Shown one piece after another: positions 7,075-8,157 of a stretch of DNA of 8,157 nucleotides. The stretch's first letter is position 1. Every line of letters begins with the position of its first letter. A program made the position numbers and the translations under genes. Source of the stretch: Haloarculaceae archaeon (GTDB lineage: Archaea > Halobacteriota > Halobacteria > Halobacteriales > Haloarculaceae). The notes beneath the pieces were generated by a model that ran no database searches, was not told the origin of the DNA, and was given only the letters and a program-made list of their open reading frames with translations. The stretch spans positions 1 to 8,157 of the forward strand of contig JAHENO010000028.1 in NCBI GenBank assembly GCA_018609945.1. The letters run 5' to 3'.

Positions 7075-7346
7075 ATGGTGTCGTCCGGGTCGTGCTCGCT
7101 GGCCATCCGGGCGGCTTCCCTTGCGTACCGATCCCGTGTCTCCTCGTCGGTGACGGGGGAGAGGTTGTCCGGCGACACCTCGAGGCCAGCCGAGGTTCCC
7201 CGCGCCTCGCCCGTAAAACTCGTCAGCGCCCGCTCCTTGCGGAAAGCCCGCGCCCCGTCGGCAGTCGCGTAGGTGAGGATGATGAGGTTCTGCTCGTCGT
7301 CCGAGTAGGTTCGCTCGACCAGCCAGACGCGTACCTCGTCGGTCAT
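7071..7346 (-). CDS. Conserved-looking haloarchaeal protein of unknown function, 91 residues
   Basis: A 91-residue acidic soluble protein on the minus strand, starting at the ATG complement of 7344-7346. The N-terminal part EVRVWLVERTYSDDEQNLIILTYAT reads as a beta hairpin, followed by a helix (DGARAFRKERAL) and, after a Gly/Ser/Pro-rich linker, a charged C-terminal helix (DEETRDRYAREAARMASEH). No signal peptide, membrane segment or metal motif is seen. Coding is supported by the acidic, halophile-like composition and by a frame that fills the space exactly from the thioesterase stop to an intergenic region. The plus-strand frames here are Arg- and Pro-rich shadows. It is convergent with the thioesterase and divergent from the zinc-finger gene. 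I do not recognise a named family. Confidence 0.75.
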   Translation of the reverse strand: MTDEVRVWLVERTYSDDEQNLIILTYATADGARAFRKERALTSFTGEARGTSAGLEVSPDNLSPVTDEETRDRYAREAARMASEHDPDDTI

Positions 7347-7371
7347 CTGCCGGTACCAGCGTCTCTACGGG

Positions 7372-7378
7372 TGAAAGC
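7372..7378 (-). promoter_or_regulatory. Weak TATA-like box for the 91-residue protein
   Basis: On the minus strand GCTTTCA lies about 28 bases before the ATG, the distance expected for a leaderless transcript. The match to TTTWWW is poor and no Shine-Dalgarno site precedes the start, so this is only a positional suggestion. Confidence 0.25.
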
Positions 7379-7508
7379 GTGTCGACCGTCCGCCAGATTG
7401 TCACGCTCTGCACACCTGATCGCAGGACGGACGCCCAACCCAACGCCCGTACTGGGCGGATTCGAACCGTTCACGCCGGGAATCGGGGGTGTAAACGTTC
7501 CGATGCAG

Positions 7509-7515
7509 TTTTAAG
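7509..7515 (+). promoter_or_regulatory. TATA box of the zinc-finger gene
   Basis: TTTTAAG is a good haloarchaeal TATA box with its centre 27 bases before the ATG at 7539, so the transcript should start at or within a base or two of the start codon (leaderless). It also shows that the gene is transcribed separately from the minus-strand gene to its left. Nothing else was identified in the 192-base gap 7347-7538. Confidence 0.65.
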
Positions 7516-7538
7516 AACAGACAGCGAATCTACGGAAT

Positions 7539-7775
7539 ATGCCACACATCTGTCGGGACTGCAAGCGAACCTTCGGGACACAACTCGAGCTCGATCTCCA
7601 CCGGGACAACTGCGACGCCGGCCAGCTTTTCTGTGACGAGTGCGGTGAGCGGTTCACCGAAGGAGCGGCTACCGAGGACGGGTGGCACTACCGGTGTCCC
7701 ACCGACGACTGTGACGGGAGCGGCATCGGCGAGGACATTCACAAGGTACCGGACGCCCGCCTGGAAGTTCCCTGA
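7539..7775 (+). CDS. Small two-site zinc-finger protein, 78 residues
   Basis: A 78-residue acidic protein with two apparent zinc sites. The first is a classical C2H2-like finger (C2HC): Cys5-X2-Cys8-X12-His21-X3-Cys25, with the usual Phe12 and Leu of the finger core. The second is Cys32-X2-Cys35 followed by Cys53-X4-Cys58, with His50 near by; the spacing resembles a zinc ribbon. The C-terminus (IGEDIHKVPDARLEVP) is short and without motif. Haloarchaea encode many such small zinc-finger proteins, some shown in Haloferax to affect growth and biofilm behaviour. Whether this one binds DNA, RNA or protein cannot be told. It has its own promoter and stands before the aEF1A gene, separated by 184 bases, so a shared operon is unlikely. 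Confidence 0.85.
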   Translation: MPHICRDCKRTFGTQLELDLHRDNCDAGQLFCDECGERFTEGAATEDGWHYRCPTDDCDGSGIGEDIHKVPDARLEVP

Positions 7776-7903
7776 CCACGGTCCCGTTGTCTTCGTGTTC
7801 GACGCCGAGTCCTCCAGCGTGGGCTCCCGGTTCGACAGACCGTGTCAGTGCGTGTCAAATCACCAGACGGCGCCGTTCTGACCCACACGGAGTATCGAAA
7901 TGG

Positions 7904-7909
7904 TTTTAT
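7904..7909 (+). promoter_or_regulatory. TATA box of the elongation factor 1A gene
   Basis: TTTTAT lies in an AT-rich island (7896-7915) within the gap 7776-7959, which otherwise shows no gene. Transcription would start near 7934, giving a leader of about 26 bases. That leader contains a short GCGC-CTCT-GCGC hairpin candidate and a GTGA Shine-Dalgarno-like core at 7949-7952, seven bases before the ATG. Confidence 0.6.
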
Positions 7910-7959
7910 GAATAACCGCGCAACTACACCGATAGAGCGCCTCTGCGCGTGAGACAATC

Positions 7960-8157
7960 ATGAGTGAGGACAAACCACACCAGAACCTGGCCATCATCGG
8001 CCACGTCGACCACGGGAAGAGCACACTCGTCGGGCGACTCCTGTACGAGACCGAGAACGTACCGGAGCACGTCATCGAGCAGTACAAGGAAGAGGCAGAA
8101 GAGAAGGGCAAGGGCGGCTTCGAGTTCGCCTACGTGATGGACAACCTCGCCGAGGAG
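7960..8157 (+). CDS. tuf: Translation elongation factor aEF1A, 3'-partial
   Basis: The first 66 residues of the archaeal elongation factor 1 alpha, the GTPase that delivers aminoacyl-tRNA to the ribosome; the frame runs off the right edge. The P-loop GHVDHGKS is at residues 14-21. QNLAIIGHVDHGKSTLVGRLLYE and KGKGGFEFAYVMDNLAEE are characteristic of the archaeal/eukaryotic type rather than bacterial EF-Tu; the latter segment leads into switch I. The complete protein would be about 420 residues. The start is fixed by the alignment and by an upstream TATA box with a short leader. The main alternative in this family would be the SelB or aIF2-gamma GTPases, which the sequence does not fit. Confidence 0.96.
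   Translation, partial: MSEDKPHQNLAIIGHVDHGKSTLVGRLLYETENVPEHVIEQYKEEAEEKGKGGFEFAYVMDNLAEE

Noticed and set aside
5389..7443. A 684-codon open frame on the minus strand across the transporter and thioesterase genes
   Set aside because: It is Arg-, Gly- and Pro-rich with no recognisable domain, and it lies antisense to two genes with clear family motifs. Long antisense frames are expected in DNA this rich in GC.
7456..7470. GGATTCGAACC, which on the minus strand reads like a tRNA T-loop (GGTTCGAATCC), suggesting a tRNA or an integration-site remnant
   Set aside because: The flanking bases pair for only about three positions. No D-arm, anticodon arm or acceptor stem is found in the expected places, and there is no integrase or repeat partner near by.
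7739..7957. A 72-codon minus-strand frame in the gap before the aEF1A gene
   Set aside because: Its translation is extremely Arg- and Thr-rich and basic, unlike haloarchaeal proteins, and it covers the aEF1A promoter.

Overview
The window looks like a piece of a haloarchaeal (class Halobacteria) chromosome. The DNA is GC-rich and most codons end in G or C. The proteins are loaded with Asp and Glu. TTTWWW-type TATA boxes sit about 27 bases upstream of start codons, giving leaderless or nearly leaderless genes. The right end opens an archaeal elongation factor 1A. A member of the Haloarcula group is plausible from the aEF1A N-terminus, but that is recollection, not a search.

Layout: 1-2007 holds sucC (5' end cut off by the window) and sucD, overlapping by 4 bases, for the two subunits of succinyl-CoA synthetase (TCA cycle, substrate-level phosphorylation). 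After a 208-base gap with a clear promoter, 2216-5229 holds a three-gene proton-translocating NAD(P) transhydrogenase: a soluble NAD(H)-binding subunit with a very acidic tail, a 94-residue membrane subunit, and PntB carrying the rest of the membrane domain plus the NADP(H)-binding domain. 5359-6561 is a 12-helix major facilitator transporter of unknown substrate. 6655-7074 is a hotdog-fold acyl-CoA thioesterase, convergent with a 91-residue haloarchaeal protein of unknown function (minus strand, 7071-7346); their stop codons share one CTAG. 7539-7775 encodes a small two-site zinc-finger protein with its own promoter. From 7960 to the right edge is the start of the gene for translation elongation factor aEF1A, with its own TATA box and a short leader.

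How it fits together: succinyl-CoA synthetase makes ATP or GTP in the TCA cycle. The transhydrogenase uses the proton gradient to turn NADH into NADPH for biosynthesis. The two sit side by side but have separate promoters. The remaining genes look like independent single-gene units.

The region is mostly housekeeping and I see no mobile element, CRISPR array, defence system or stable RNA gene. The observations most worth a second look are the Asn in PntB where E. coli has the proton-channel His91, a 23-codon open frame wedged between the first two transhydrogenase genes, and the two small uncharacterised proteins.
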